Origin: Stenotrophomonas maltophilia | GTDB lineage: Bacteria; Pseudomonadota; Gammaproteobacteria; Xanthomonadales; Xanthomonadaceae | NCBI RefSeq assembly: GCF_006974125.1 | Contig: NZ_CP037858.1 | Location: 4,030,001 to 4,094,000, forward strand | Length of the DNA stretch: 64,000 bases | Reading direction: 5' to 3' | Shown here: positions 49,301 through 58,483 of the stretch, one piece after another | Layout of the letters: every line of letters begins with the position of its first letter | How positions within the stretch are numbered: position 1 is the first letter of the stretch | The notes under the pieces: model-generated | Told to the model about the DNA's origin: nothing | Seen by the model: only the letters and a program-made list of their open reading frames with translations | Databases searched by the model: none | Position numbers and translations under genes: made by a program

Positions 49301-52300
49301 TTAGAACTTCCAGGTGGCGCCGAAGTACAGCTGGCGGCCTGCGTAGGTATTGGAGATCAGGCGTGCCTTGGTGTCACTGCCCAGGTGCACGCGCTGCTCG
49401 GACTTGGTGGCATTGATCACCGAGGCGGTCAGGGTCCAGTCCGGGGTCAGGTTGTAGGCAACGTTCAGATCCAGCTGGTCATACGGTTCGGTGTAGACGG
49501 TGAGGCCGTTGTTGAGCCCGCCGACCACCTGGCCGCGGCGGTTGAACGAGGCGCGCGCGAGGAACTTCTCGTTCTCGTAGAAGACCGTCACGTTGGCCTG
49601 GTTCTTGGCGCTGCCGACCAGCGGCGAGGAGCCGATTTCCTGTCCGTCCAGAACAATGGACGCCAGGTTGGTGTCGTTGTAGGTGTAATTGGCCTGCACG
49701 CCGAAGCCGAAATCGAAGGTGTACTGGCCGTACAGCTCGACGCCCTGCGATACACCATCGCGGCCATTGGCCTGGGTTTCGTAGCGCTGCACGTTCACCG
49801 CTTCACCGCCGATGACCATCGGCGTGTCGCGTACCACCGGCAGGGTGAAGTTGTCCACGTTCTTGCGGAACAGGCTGACACCGGCGACCGCGCCCGGCTG
49901 GAAGTACCATTCCAGACCCAGGTCGAACTGGGTGGCCTTGAACGGTTCCAGCTGCTTGTTGCTGCCCTGGCCAACCCAGCCTGCGGTCGATGCGCCGCCG
50001 GCAACGCGGCGGTCATTGACATACTCTTCGCTGTAATAGCTCAGTGCGCCTGGCGCGGCGATGTCGGTGTAACCGGGGCGCGCGATCACCTTCGAAGCGG
50101 CACCACGCAGCACCAGCGTGTCGGTGATGTCCCAGGCGATGTTGAAGCTCGGCAGCACGTCGGTGTAGGTGCGGTCCACGCCGATCAGGTCGTACGTCTT
50201 GCTCTGCGCCAGGTCGTGCGGCAGGCGCACGAAGCCGCTCTCGCAGCTGTAGGTCGGGTAGGCCGCAGCGGCGGGGTCGGTGCACGCCATCGGCGCGCCG
50301 GAGGCGTTGTCCAGGAAGTAGTCGTTGAATTTCTCGATCGAATCGGAGGACTGGGCGAACTGCTTGGTGCGCACCACGCGCACGCCGACATTGCCGCGCA
50401 CGCGCTCGGTGCGGAAGTTGGCCTGGAAGTAACCCGAGTAGATCTTCTCGTTGACGTTGTAGACGAAGTCTTCCTCGGTACGGTTGTGCGAACCACCGTA
50501 GGTCTTGTTCAGGTAGTCGATGTAGGCCGGGTAGTTGATGCCCGGGAACACGTTGGCATTGAAGCCGCCCGCGATGTTGCTGATCGGGTTGGACAGGAAG
50601 AAGCCGGGCTGCGCGTCGCCGGCGGTCGGATCGCAGCCACTCTGGTAGCGGCTGTTGTCATAGTCGGCCGGGTCACGGCCCGGGCACACCCAGTAGGTGT
50701 TGCCGGTGTTGCGGTGGACCTTGCCATCGCGGTACTTGGCACCGAACTGGATCGAGTCCAGCCAGCCCGATTCAAACAGCTTGGTGACGTCGGCCTGGAA
50801 GTAGTTCTGCTTGACCTCGGTACGCTTCCACGACGAATCGGTCGAACCCGTGTCGACTTCGGCGATGCCGTTCATCAGCTGCTGCTGCAGGTCGGGCGAG
50901 AAGGTGGCCGAGGGCGTGCCCGTCAGATCCCAGGCGCTGTACAGATTGCCCGACAGGTAATCGTTGCCGACCTTGCGGCGCGGCTTGGCCGACATCCGGA
51001 AGTTCATCGACGGACCACCCTCGGACCAGGTGCGGCCGCCGGTGAACGAGGCCTTCCACAGCGGGCTGATGTCCCAGTCGATGGTCAGGTCAGCGGTCTG
51101 CGACAGCGCCTTTTCCTTGCTGTAGCCACCGGTCAGCTGCGGCGTCGGAACGGTGCAGTCGTCCGGGCCCCAGCCGCCGGGCTGGAGGCCGGCAGCCTTG
51201 GCCTGGTCTTCGCTGCAGTAGTAGGTCTTCCCCGCCAGCTTTTCAAACTGCGCACCGGTGACGGTGTTGCCGCTGGGGTCGAAGTCCAGGCCATTGAGCA
51301 GGCGACCGCCGGCCCAGTTTCCGTCTCCGTTGAAGCGGGCCATGCTCCACTCCGGAATCTTCAGCATGTTCTGGGTGTAGTCACCCTGCAGCTCGAAGCG
51401 GAAGTAGTTGGCCGTCATCGTGACGTTGTCGACCGGCTTGAACTGGAAGGTCAGCTGGCCGCCCTTGCGTTCGCGCTTTTCTTCCTTCACCGCGAAGTTG
51501 ACCGAGGTCGGCATGAAGAAATCGCTGTAGTTGCCGCCGGTCTGGTTGTTGAAACCGGACTTGCCCCACCAGTAGTGGATGCCATCCTGCGCCTGCACGT
51601 TGCCATAGGCATCGCGCGCCTTGCCGGCGCCGTACCACTGATAGTCCTCGGTGCTGGCTTCCATGGTGCGGGTGGTGCGCTTCTGCTGCGTCACGCCGAT
51701 CAGCACGCCGAAACGCTCATCCTTGCTGTGCCACGAGTACAGGGCCGACGCCTGCGGGTCGATATCGTGATGGGTATCGGAGGACGTGCCCTCGAGCGTG
51801 ACGAAGCCCGAGTTGGCCTCCATGTCCAGCGGACGGCGGGTGTGCAGGATGACCGTGCCGCCAATGCCGCCTTCGTCGATGCGTGCTTCCGGCGACTTGA
51901 ACAGCTCGGCGCTGGACAGCATGTTCGACGGCAGCAGGGTGTAGTTGAATGAACGGGTGGCTTCGTCGTTGGTTTCCGACGTGGCGACGTAGTTGCCGTT
52001 CAACTGGGTCAGGGTCAGGTCCGGCGCAAGGCCGCGCACGCTGACACTCTTGCCTTCACCACCGCTGCGGGTGATGACGACGCCGGGCACGCGCTGCAAT
52101 GCGTCGGCGACGTTCTTGTCGGGGAACTTGCCGACGTCTTCGGCGGTGATCACTTCGACCACCGCGTTGGCGTCGCGCTTCTGCTCAAGGCTCTTTTCAA
52201 TGGCGTAGCGGTAGCCGGTGACCTGGACGCTGTCCAGGTTGGTGGCCTCCTGCGAGCCGGTGGAAGCGGCCTGCTGCGCGGCGGCGCCGGCCGGAATGAC

Positions 52301-52372
52301 GGCGGCGGCCAGGGCCAGCGCGATGGCCAGCGACAATGCGTCCTGGCCATGCGTACGTGTTGAATGCTTCAT
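49301..52372 (-). CDS. TonB-dependent receptor, large Xanthomonas/Caulobacter type (~1023 aa)
   Basis: After a signal peptide (ALSLAIALALAAAVIPAGAAAQ) come the TonB box region DSVQVTGYRYA, the plug with VVEVITAEDVGKFPDKN and LQRVPGVVITRSGGEG, and a ~850-residue barrel ending YFGATWKF. The KFPDKNVADALQRVPG plug is typical of the carbohydrate-associated receptor subfamily abundant in Xanthomonadaceae. I prefer the ATG at 52372 (MKHSTRTHG), which has GGAG 8 nt upstream; ATG 52378 is two codons longer. Two ATCGAT operators lie in its upstream region, and the divergent GH92 gene points to a mannose-containing glycan as substrate. Confidence 0.92.
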   Translation of the reverse strand: MKHSTRTHGQDALSLAIALALAAAVIPAGAAAQQAASTGSQEATNLDSVQVTGYRYAIEKSLEQKRDANAVVEVITAEDVGKFPDKNVADALQRVPGVVITRSGGEGKSVSVRGLAPDLTLTQLNGNYVATSETNDEATRSFNYTLLPSNMLSSAELFKSPEARIDEGGIGGTVILHTRRPLDMEANSGFVTLEGTSSDTHHDIDPQASALYSWHSKDERFGVLIGVTQQKRTTRTMEASTEDYQWYGAGKARDAYGNVQAQDGIHYWWGKSGFNNQTGGNYSDFFMPTSVNFAVKEEKRERKGGQLTFQFKPVDNVTMTANYFRFELQGDYTQNMLKIPEWSMARFNGDGNWAGGRLLNGLDFDPSGNTVTGAQFEKLAGKTYYCSEDQAKAAGLQPGGWGPDDCTVPTPQLTGGYSKEKALSQTADLTIDWDISPLWKASFTGGRTWSEGGPSMNFRMSAKPRRKVGNDYLSGNLYSAWDLTGTPSATFSPDLQQQLMNGIAEVDTGSTDSSWKRTEVKQNYFQADVTKLFESGWLDSIQFGAKYRDGKVHRNTGNTYWVCPGRDPADYDNSRYQSGCDPTAGDAQPGFFLSNPISNIAGGFNANVFPGINYPAYIDYLNKTYGGSHNRTEEDFVYNVNEKIYSGYFQANFRTERVRGNVGVRVVRTKQFAQSSDSIEKFNDYFLDNASGAPMACTDPAAAAYPTYSCESGFVRLPHDLAQSKTYDLIGVDRTYTDVLPSFNIAWDITDTLVLRGAASKVIARPGYTDIAAPGALSYYSEEYVNDRRVAGGASTAGWVGQGSNKQLEPFKATQFDLGLEWYFQPGAVAGVSLFRKNVDNFTLPVVRDTPMVIGGEAVNVQRYETQANGRDGVSQGVELYGQYTFDFGFGVQANYTYNDTNLASIVLDGQEIGSSPLVGSAKNQANVTVFYENEKFLARASFNRRGQVVGGLNNGLTVYTEPYDQLDLNVAYNLTPDWTLTASVINATKSEQRVHLGSDTKARLISNTYAGRQLYFGATWKF

Positions 52373-52423
52373 TCCCATCTCTCCCTCTCTCCTGGATTGA
52401 TCCGGTGACGTGGCACGGACAAC

Positions 52424-52437
52424 TTGAATCGATCTAA
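52424..52437. promoter_or_regulatory. LacI-type operator proximal to TonB receptor gene
   Basis: TTGAATCGATCTAA, 52 bp upstream of the receptor start. It is identical to the site at 53350 upstream of the GH92 gene, which makes a shared regulator very likely. Confidence 0.72.
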
Positions 52438-52545
52438 TTTGAAGTGACATTGTCGCTATCGCCATGCAGTGGCCGTAGCACCGTGCGCGTGGCCTGGTAC
52501 GTCCTGTTGCTGCTCCCCCAACTCCCGGCCATCGCAATGTCGTCT

Positions 52546-52559
52546 TGGATCGATCTAAG
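52546..52559. promoter_or_regulatory. Second LacI-type operator upstream of TonB receptor gene
   Basis: TTGGATCGATCTAA, a palindrome around ATCGAT, 122 bp from the proximal site centre to centre. Two sites at this distance could support looping by a tetrameric or dimeric LacI-family protein (inference). Confidence 0.68.
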
Positions 52560-52679
52560 CGATGGGCGGGCGATTTTTAGCATGGGTCGCCCGCGGGCGC
52601 ATGCTGCTGCGCAATATGGTACTGGCGTGGCGAAGGGATGACGGCTTGCTGAAAACAGTGGAAACGTTTTCGTGCGCAG

Positions 52680-52985
52680 GTGAGGGGGGCGGCAGGGCTG
52701 CGCCCTGCACCTGCGGTAGTGCCGGCCGCTGGCCGGCAACAGCCAAAGCCAAAGCGGCTCTGGGTTGTCTGTGGGTTGGGCGGGGCGGTGTCGGGTCGCC
52801 GTAAACCCCCCTCCGGGGTCCGGCCCAGCCGCTGGCGGCTGTGCGTTCGGGCGCTTGCGAAGCAGTGCTTCGCAAGCAAAGCGCCCTCACCCATGGGGGC
52901 TCGATGGCGCCATCCATGGCGCCAACGGTCCTGCCAGCCCACACCGCCCCACCTTTGACAGTTTCCCGGTGACGGTTGGATTGAT
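52680..52985 (-). repeat. Long-hairpin intergenic element, copy C (reverse, diverged)
   Basis: Read on the minus strand this has the same order as copies A and B: AACTGTCAAAGG flank, outer arm (52941-52950 with 52782-52791, ACACCGCCCC/GGGGCGGTGT), inner hairpin around CCATGGATGG, GAGCCCCCATGG, then GGTTTACGGCG, and the terminal GTGCAGGGCGCAGCCCTGC hairpin at the left end. It is longer than A and B because of an extra inner hairpin (GCGCTTGCGAAGC / GCTTCGCAAGC) and it contains a REP (52715-52740). Confidence 0.72.
52715..52740 (+). repeat. GTAG-type REP inside hairpin element copy C
   Basis: GGTAGTGCCGGCC-GCT-GGCCGGCAAC, the same sequence as the REP at 26981. Confidence 0.8.
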
Positions 52986-53005
52986 CCTGGAACGACATGA
53001 GGTCG

Positions 53006-53048
53006 CGGGGTCAGATCCGTTTTCCGTTGGAAAACGGATCTGACCCCG
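53006..53048. repeat. Perfect 20-bp-arm hairpin (GGGGTCAGATCC type)
   Basis: The arms CGGGGTCAGATCCGTTTTCC and its exact complement flank a 3-nt loop (GTT). It sits between the two long-hairpin elements. Sequence type differs from the REPs and from the 63416 hairpin. Confidence 0.85.
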
Positions 53049-53089
53049 ATTGATTTCGATATCCGACAGAGATTCATCCACGCATGGTG

Positions 53090-53310
53090 TGGATCCACAG
53101 ATCGCGGAAATCTGTCGTAGGCGGGGTGGGTCCGGTTGCGGGGGCGTGAGCCGCATGGATGCGGCGACCGAGCCTACATGGACGTATTTACGGCGCCCCC
53201 CGCAACCGGACCCACCCCGCCATCCCACGGACAGCCGGCTTTTGCTGTTGCCGTTGCTCCAGCTCGTAGCAGGTGCAGGGCGCAGCCCTGCCGAACACCT
53301 CCCTCATGCT
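53090..53310 (+). repeat. Long-hairpin intergenic element, copy B
   Basis: Perfect 24-bp arms (53121-53144 and 53197-53220) enclose an inner hairpin GCCGCAT-GGATGCGGC. It is homologous to copy A (29712) with compensatory arm changes. With copy C, the 53006 hairpin and three operators it accounts for the 1.1-kb gap between the TonB receptor and GH92 genes; I see no credible gene there. Confidence 0.82.
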
Positions 53311-53349
53311 GCGCCGCAGAATGCATTCGGCTGAACCTGCATGCTCTAC

Positions 53350-53363
53350 TTGAATCGATCTAA
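53350..53363. promoter_or_regulatory. LacI-type operator upstream of GH92 alpha-mannosidase gene
   Basis: TTGAATCGATCTAA, identical to the site at 52424, 127 bp before the GH92 start. It probably controls the whole downstream glycan gene run. Confidence 0.72.
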
Positions 53364-53490
53364 ATTCACGGTCGCACGGGTCGGGCGTCATTCCAGGGGG
53401 AGCTCTTTGCCGGTCACGGCGGCGCTCAGCGGAACGGTGCCGGACGGCCCCGGCCGTGTGCCTCCGCATCATCGACTACAGGAACCCGAC

Positions 53491-55956
53491 ATGCGTCCAG
53501 TGCCGTCCGCTCCCGCCGTCCCATTGTCCTCGCGCCCGCTGGCGCGCCTGGCCTGCCTGCTCGCCCTGTCAGCGTCGCCGATGCTGCTGCAGGCCGCGCC
53601 GGCTGCGCTGGAGCGCGAGGTCAACACCTTCATCGGCAGCAAGGACGACGGCAATACCTTCCCGGGCGCATCGGCACCGTTCGGCCTGATCCAGGTCAGC
53701 CCGATCGGCAGCCACTATTCCGGCTGGCGCTACGACGACGAGAAGATCCGGGGCTTCGGCCACTCGTTCATTTCCGGCGCGGGTTGCTGGGAGCAGGGCG
53801 GGCAGGTGTCCATCCTGCCGGTCACCGGCAGTATCGGTCCTGGCGGCGATTTCGATACCGGCAACGCCAAGCAGTTCGACCACAAGGCCTACGCATCGAA
53901 CTACACCCATGACGGCGAGATCGGCCAGGCCGGCTACTACAAGGTACGGTTGACCAGCTACGGCGGCATCGACGCCGAGGCGACCGCGCGCACCCGTGCC
54001 GCGGCCGAGCGCTACACCTTCAGCCAGCGCAGCGGCGATGGCCACGTGCTGGTCAATGTCGGACAGGCCAACGAGCGCCATTCGGTGATCGGCAGCGTGG
54101 TCGACGTGGTCGGCGACCGCGTGGTCGAAGGCAAGCTGGTCACCAAGAGTTTCTGTGGCGGCCATCAGTACACCACCTGGTTCCGCATCGAGTTCGACCG
54201 TCCGTTCAAGGCCCATGGCACCTGGGGCGAGGGCGGTGGCCTGCCCGGCGCGCGCCACAGCATGGAAGGCGAGCAGAAGCCGAATGGTGCCTGGCTCAGC
54301 TTCGATCTGGCCAAGGGCCAGTCGGTGACCGCGGTCAGCGCGATCTCGCACGTGGATGCCGAAGGCGCGCGCACCAACCTGCGCGCCGAGGGCATGCAGG
54401 GTGGTTCGCTGCTCGGCTTCGACCGGATGCGCACGCTGTCCCAGCAGTCGTGGCGTGAGCAGCTGGGTCGCGTGCGCGTGCAGGGCGGCACCGCCGACGA
54501 TCGCAGCGTGTTCTACAGCGCGGTCTACCACGCACTGCTGCAGCCGATGACCGGCAACGATGCCGACGGCCGCTACCGCGGCTATGACGATGGCATCCAT
54601 CGTGCCGATGGCTGGACGTACTACGAGTATTTCTCGCTGTGGGATACCTACCGCGCGCAGAACCAGTGGCTGGCGCTGACCCGTCCGGATGTGGCGCGCG
54701 ACATCGGCCGCACCCTGCTGGCGATCGACGAGCAGGGCGGTTGGTTGCCGCGCTGGGGCTATGCCAACTTCGAGACCAACATCATGACCGGCGATCCGGT
54801 CACCCCGTTCCTGGTCGACCTGTGGCGCTTCGGTGCGCTCAAGGGGCGCGAATCGCAGGCCTGGGATGCGCTGCGCCGCAACGCCTTCGGTACGCCGCCG
54901 TTGAACTCGCGCATGGCCGGCCGCTCGGGCAATCCGACCTATCTGGACAAGGGCTACGTGGTCTACGACCGTGCGTTCCCGTCCAAGGGCATGGACGTTG
55001 ATCCGCACCATGGCGGTTCGGCCACCTTGGAATACGCGCTGGCCGACTGTGCGCTCTCGCAGATGGCCGATGGCCTCGGCCACGCGCAGGACGCGGCGAC
55101 GCTGCGTGAGCGCGGCCGCAACTGGCGCAAGGTGTGGGACCCGCAGGTGCGCGACGCCGAGACCGGTTTCACCGGTTTCCCGCGCCCGCGCACCGAAGAT
55201 GGCCAGTGGTACACGCCGGCCGATGGCCACTACAGCCCGCGCTCGCATCACGGTTTCCATGAAGGCACGGCGTGGCAGTACCAGTGGCTGGCGCAGCAGG
55301 ACGTGCCGGGCCTGGTCGAAGCGATGGACGGCCGCGAACAGGCCGGTCGCCGACTCGACGCGTTCTTTGCGATGGACGCACTGCAGGCCGACCCGCTCAA
55401 CGCCGCCCGCAAGGAGTGGGTGGTCGGGCCGTACAGCTACTACAACCAGTTCCGCTACAACCCCAACAACGAACCCGACCTGCACTCGCCGTGGCTGTAC
55501 ACGCTGATCGGCCAGCCGTGGAAGACCGCTGCCGTGGTGCGTGCCGCGCAGCAGCTGTTCACCAACGCCCCCAATGGCGTGACCGGCAATGACGACCTCG
55601 GCACGATGTCGGCGTGGTACCTGTTCAGTGCCATCGGCGTGTACCCGGCGGTGCCGGGCAGCGGCCAGTTCCTGCTGCACACCCCACGCTTCAGCAAGGT
55701 GGAAGTGGACATGGGCAACGGCCGCACGCTGCGCATCGATGCGCCGGGCGCCGATGGCCGCCGACTGCAGTACGTGCAGGGCGTGCAGGTCGATGGCCAG
55801 GCGCATGCACCGGTGTGGCTGGACTGGAACCGCCTGCAGCAGGGCCCGCGCCTGCACTTCGCGCTCGACGAGAAGGCGCCGGAGCAGGGCTGGGGCACGG
55901 CGGTGAAGGACCTGCCGGTGTCCTGGTGCGCGGCACCGGGCAGCCAGCTGCGCTGA
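53491..55956 (+). CDS. GH92-family alpha-mannosidase, secreted (821 aa)
   Basis: An exo-alpha-mannosidase family that trims high-mannose N-glycans or yeast mannan with Ca2+. Family motifs are the N-terminal VNTFIGSKDDGNTFPGA and PFGLIQVSP, the catalytic-acid region HEGTAWQYQW (Glu591) and the base region GNDDLGTMSAWY (Asp701/Asp702), followed by FSAIGVYPAVPGS. The start at 53491 gives a standard signal peptide (LARLACLLALSASPMLLQA); no lipobox is seen, so it is probably periplasmic. It heads the glycan run behind an operator. Linkage specificity (alpha-1,2, 1,3 or 1,6) cannot be read off. Confidence 0.93.
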   Translation: MRPVPSAPAVPLSSRPLARLACLLALSASPMLLQAAPAALEREVNTFIGSKDDGNTFPGASAPFGLIQVSPIGSHYSGWRYDDEKIRGFGHSFISGAGCWEQGGQVSILPVTGSIGPGGDFDTGNAKQFDHKAYASNYTHDGEIGQAGYYKVRLTSYGGIDAEATARTRAAAERYTFSQRSGDGHVLVNVGQANERHSVIGSVVDVVGDRVVEGKLVTKSFCGGHQYTTWFRIEFDRPFKAHGTWGEGGGLPGARHSMEGEQKPNGAWLSFDLAKGQSVTAVSAISHVDAEGARTNLRAEGMQGGSLLGFDRMRTLSQQSWREQLGRVRVQGGTADDRSVFYSAVYHALLQPMTGNDADGRYRGYDDGIHRADGWTYYEYFSLWDTYRAQNQWLALTRPDVARDIGRTLLAIDEQGGWLPRWGYANFETNIMTGDPVTPFLVDLWRFGALKGRESQAWDALRRNAFGTPPLNSRMAGRSGNPTYLDKGYVVYDRAFPSKGMDVDPHHGGSATLEYALADCALSQMADGLGHAQDAATLRERGRNWRKVWDPQVRDAETGFTGFPRPRTEDGQWYTPADGHYSPRSHHGFHEGTAWQYQWLAQQDVPGLVEAMDGREQAGRRLDAFFAMDALQADPLNAARKEWVVGPYSYYNQFRYNPNNEPDLHSPWLYTLIGQPWKTAAVVRAAQQLFTNAPNGVTGNDDLGTMSAWYLFSAIGVYPAVPGSGQFLLHTPRFSKVEVDMGNGRTLRIDAPGADGRRLQYVQGVQVDGQAHAPVWLDWNRLQQGPRLHFALDEKAPEQGWGTAVKDLPVSWCAAPGSQLR

Positions 55957-55964
55957 GCCGGACT

Positions 55965-55995
55965 GTGCCGTTCGCGGTGACCTAGCGAACGGCAC
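55965..55995 (+). terminator. Hairpin after GH92 gene
   Basis: An 11-bp perfect stem GTGCCGTTCGC / GCGAACGGCAC with a 9-nt loop, 8 bp after the GH92 stop. There is no T-run, so it may attenuate or stabilise the mRNA rather than fully terminate. Confidence 0.5.
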
Positions 55996-56052
55996 GGCAC
56001 GACACGGCCCTGATCCATTAGGCTTGAGCCTCCAGCGGAGTCCGGGAAGACG

Positions 56053-57102
56053 ATGAACGACAACGGCAGCAGTCCCAGCAAGCGCGCCGGCAAGGCGGTG
56101 ACGGTGACCGACATCGCGCGTGCCATCGGCGTGTCACGGGCAACCGTGTCGCTGGTGCTGCGTGGCAGCCCGCTGGTCAATGTCGATACCCGCGCCAAGG
56201 TCGAGGCCGAGCTGCGCCGGCAGCGCTATGTCTACAACCGCGCGGCCGCCAACCTGCGCCGTCGTACCTCGTCGAGCATCGCGCTGGTGATCAACGATCT
56301 GTCCAACCCGTTCTTCGCCGAATTCGCTTCGGGCGTGGATGAGGCGCTGGGCGGGCGTGGTTATGTGACCCTGCTCGGCAGCACCGGCGAATCGCCGGAG
56401 CGCCAGCAGGCGGTGCTGTCCACGCTGATGGAGCACACCCCGGCCGGCCTGATCCTGTCTCCGGCCGAAGGCAGCGACACCGCGCAGCTGCGTCAGGCAT
56501 TGGGCGCCAATGCCAACGTGCTGCTGTTCAACCGCGAACTGGAAGGGGTCGACTGGGACTTCCTGACCCTGGACAACCAGCACGGCGCCTATCTGGCGAC
56601 GCGCCACCTGATCGAGCGCGGCCATCGCCAGATCGCCTTCTTCGGCGGCCACGCCGCATCGAGCTCGTGCCACCAGCGTCGTGCCGGCTTCCAGCAGGCG
56701 CTGGCCGAAGCCGGCCTGTCGCTGCCGCCGGGCTGGATGATCGAGTCGGCGCCGAACCGGCTGGAAGCCGCTGCGCGCACCGATGAGCTGTTTGCCGATG
56801 GCCATCGCCCGAGTGCAGCGGTCTGCTACAACGACACCGTCGCGCTGGGCCTGATGCTGGGCTTGAATTCACGGGGTATCCGTCCGGGCGGTGATTTTGC
56901 AGTGACCGGCTTCGACGATATTTCCGAGGCATCGGTCGCGGTTCCGCCATTGACCACGCTCACCGCCGATCCGCGCGAGCGGGGCCGGCAGGCTGCCGCG
57001 CTGTTGCTGCAACGATTGGACGAGCCGGACGCGCCACCACGGCGCACGGTGGCGCCGGTGCAGTTGCGCATCAGAGAAAGCAGCGCTGCACGGCCGAACT
57101 GA
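56053..57102 (+). CDS. LacI-family repressor of the glycan regulon (349 aa)
   Basis: The N-terminal HTH VTDIARAIGVSRATVSLVLR (~17-36) and hinge region are followed by a periplasmic-binding-protein-like core (IALVINDLSNPFFAEF ... GFDDISEASVAVPPLTTL). Located 96 bp after the GH92 gene and before the sugar permease, it is the obvious candidate to bind the ATCGAT palindromes at 39494, 42612, 52424, 52546 and 53350. An inducer derived from mannose or a mannoside is likely but not shown by sequence. Confidence 0.92.
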   Translation: MNDNGSSPSKRAGKAVTVTDIARAIGVSRATVSLVLRGSPLVNVDTRAKVEAELRRQRYVYNRAAANLRRRTSSSIALVINDLSNPFFAEFASGVDEALGGRGYVTLLGSTGESPERQQAVLSTLMEHTPAGLILSPAEGSDTAQLRQALGANANVLLFNRELEGVDWDFLTLDNQHGAYLATRHLIERGHRQIAFFGGHAASSSCHQRRAGFQQALAEAGLSLPPGWMIESAPNRLEAAARTDELFADGHRPSAAVCYNDTVALGLMLGLNSRGIRPGGDFAVTGFDDISEASVAVPPLTTLTADPRERGRQAAALLLQRLDEPDAPPRRTVAPVQLRIRESSAARPN

Positions 57103-57162
57103 TTCCTTCCACGTACCCCTTCCACGCAACAACGACCTTCCGCGCATCGAGGCGCGTACCGC

Positions 57163-58476
57163 ATGCCGATCTCCGCAACGCCCCGTCCATCGGGTTCTTC
57201 GGGCAACGCACCCGCCGTCACCAACGGCAAGGCGCTGGCCGTGGTCACCACGATCTTCTTCATGTGGGGCTTCCTGACCTGCCTCAATGACATCCTGATC
57301 CCGCACCTGAAGGCAGTGTTCGAGCTGAACTACGCCAAGGCGATGCTGGTGCAGTTCACCTTCTTCGGCACCTATTTCCTGATGTCGCTGCCGGCCGGCC
57401 GGCTGGTGGCGGCGCTGGGCTACAAGAAGGGCATCGTGGCCGGCCTGGTGATCGCCGGTATCGGCGCACTGGGATTCTGGCCGGCGGCCGAGCTGCGCGT
57501 GTATGGCGCCTTCCTCGGCGCACTGTTCGTGCTGGCCACGGGCATCACTGTGCTGCAGGTCGCTGCCAATCCCTACGTCGCGCTGCTGGGACCGGAGCAG
57601 ACCAGCTCCAGCCGCCTGACCCTGGCGCAGGCGCTGAACTCGCTGGGCACGGCCATTGCGCCGATCTTCGGCGGCATGCTGATCCTGTCCAACACGGTCA
57701 AGAGCGCCGATGAACTGAGCGCGCTGCCGGCCGCCGAGCAGCTGGCCTACCGCGCCGCTGAGGCGCAGGCCGTGCAGGGTCCGTACGTGGGCCTGGCGGT
57801 GGCGCTGGTGTTGCTGGCGCTGTTCGTTTTCCTGTTCCGCCTGCCGGCGCTGAGTGACGCCACCGAGCAGGCTGACCAGGGCCATCACCACAGCTATCTG
57901 GATGCGCTGCGCAAGCGCCACCTGCTGCTGGGTGTGCTGGGCATCTTCTTCTACGTCGGCGCCGAAGTGTCGATCGGCAGCTTCCTGGTCAACTACCTGT
58001 CGATGCCGAGCATCGGCGGCTTCAGCGAACAGGAAGCCACGCACTACGTGTCGGCCTACTGGACGATGGCGATGATCGGCCGCTTCGCGGGCTCGGCGCT
58101 GCTGGCGCGCTTTTCGCCCAGCCGCCTGCTGGCGATCTTCGCGCTGGTCAACGTGGCCCTGCTGGCCACGACCATGCTGACCTCCGGCAGCATCGCGCTG
58201 TATTCGGTGGTGGCGATCGGCCTGTTCAACTCGATCATGTTCCCGACCATCTTCGCGCTGAGCATCGAGCGCCTGGGCCCGCTGACCAACAAGGGCTCCA
58301 GCCTGCTGATCATGGCCATCGTCGGTGGCGCCGTGGTGCCGTACCTGCAGGGCGTCCTCGCCGATCACATCGGTGTGCAGGCCAGCTTCATCCTGCCGTT
58401 GCTGTGCTACGGCTACATCATTTTCTACGGACTGGTCGGCGCACGTATGCCGGCTTCCGCAACGCAGGGAGGCTGA
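57163..58476 (+). CDS. FucP/GluP-type sugar:proton symporter (437 aa)
   Basis: A 12-helix major-facilitator protein of the FucP branch: FMWGFLTCLNDILIPHLK in helix 1, VQFTFFGTYFLMSLPAG, and LQVAANPYVALLGPE in helix 4-5. Relatives import fucose, glucose/galactose or mannose. Its position between the regulator and the mannose-to-fructose enzymes suggests mannose import across the inner membrane. The C-terminus ends in a short polar tail. The kinase gene starts 8 bp after its stop. Confidence 0.92.
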   Translation: MPISATPRPSGSSGNAPAVTNGKALAVVTTIFFMWGFLTCLNDILIPHLKAVFELNYAKAMLVQFTFFGTYFLMSLPAGRLVAALGYKKGIVAGLVIAGIGALGFWPAAELRVYGAFLGALFVLATGITVLQVAANPYVALLGPEQTSSSRLTLAQALNSLGTAIAPIFGGMLILSNTVKSADELSALPAAEQLAYRAAEAQAVQGPYVGLAVALVLLALFVFLFRLPALSDATEQADQGHHHSYLDALRKRHLLLGVLGIFFYVGAEVSIGSFLVNYLSMPSIGGFSEQEATHYVSAYWTMAMIGRFAGSALLARFSPSRLLAIFALVNVALLATTMLTSGSIALYSVVAIGLFNSIMFPTIFALSIERLGPLTNKGSSLLIMAIVGGAVVPYLQGVLADHIGVQASFILPLLCYGYIIFYGLVGARMPASATQGG

Positions 58477-58483
58477 GTCCGGA

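Noticed and set aside
49265..51952. Plus-strand frame of 895 codons opposite the TonB receptor
   Set aside because: Composition typical of an antisense shadow; the minus strand encodes plug and barrel motifs.
52393..52404. GGATTGATCC near the TonB receptor start as a third operator
   Set aside because: The core is ATTGAT instead of ATCGAT and the flanking TT/AA is missing.
52562..53043. Short open frames in the gap between the TonB receptor and GH92 genes
   Set aside because: They run through REP and hairpin elements, lack ribosome sites and have no conserved features; the repeats explain the open frames.
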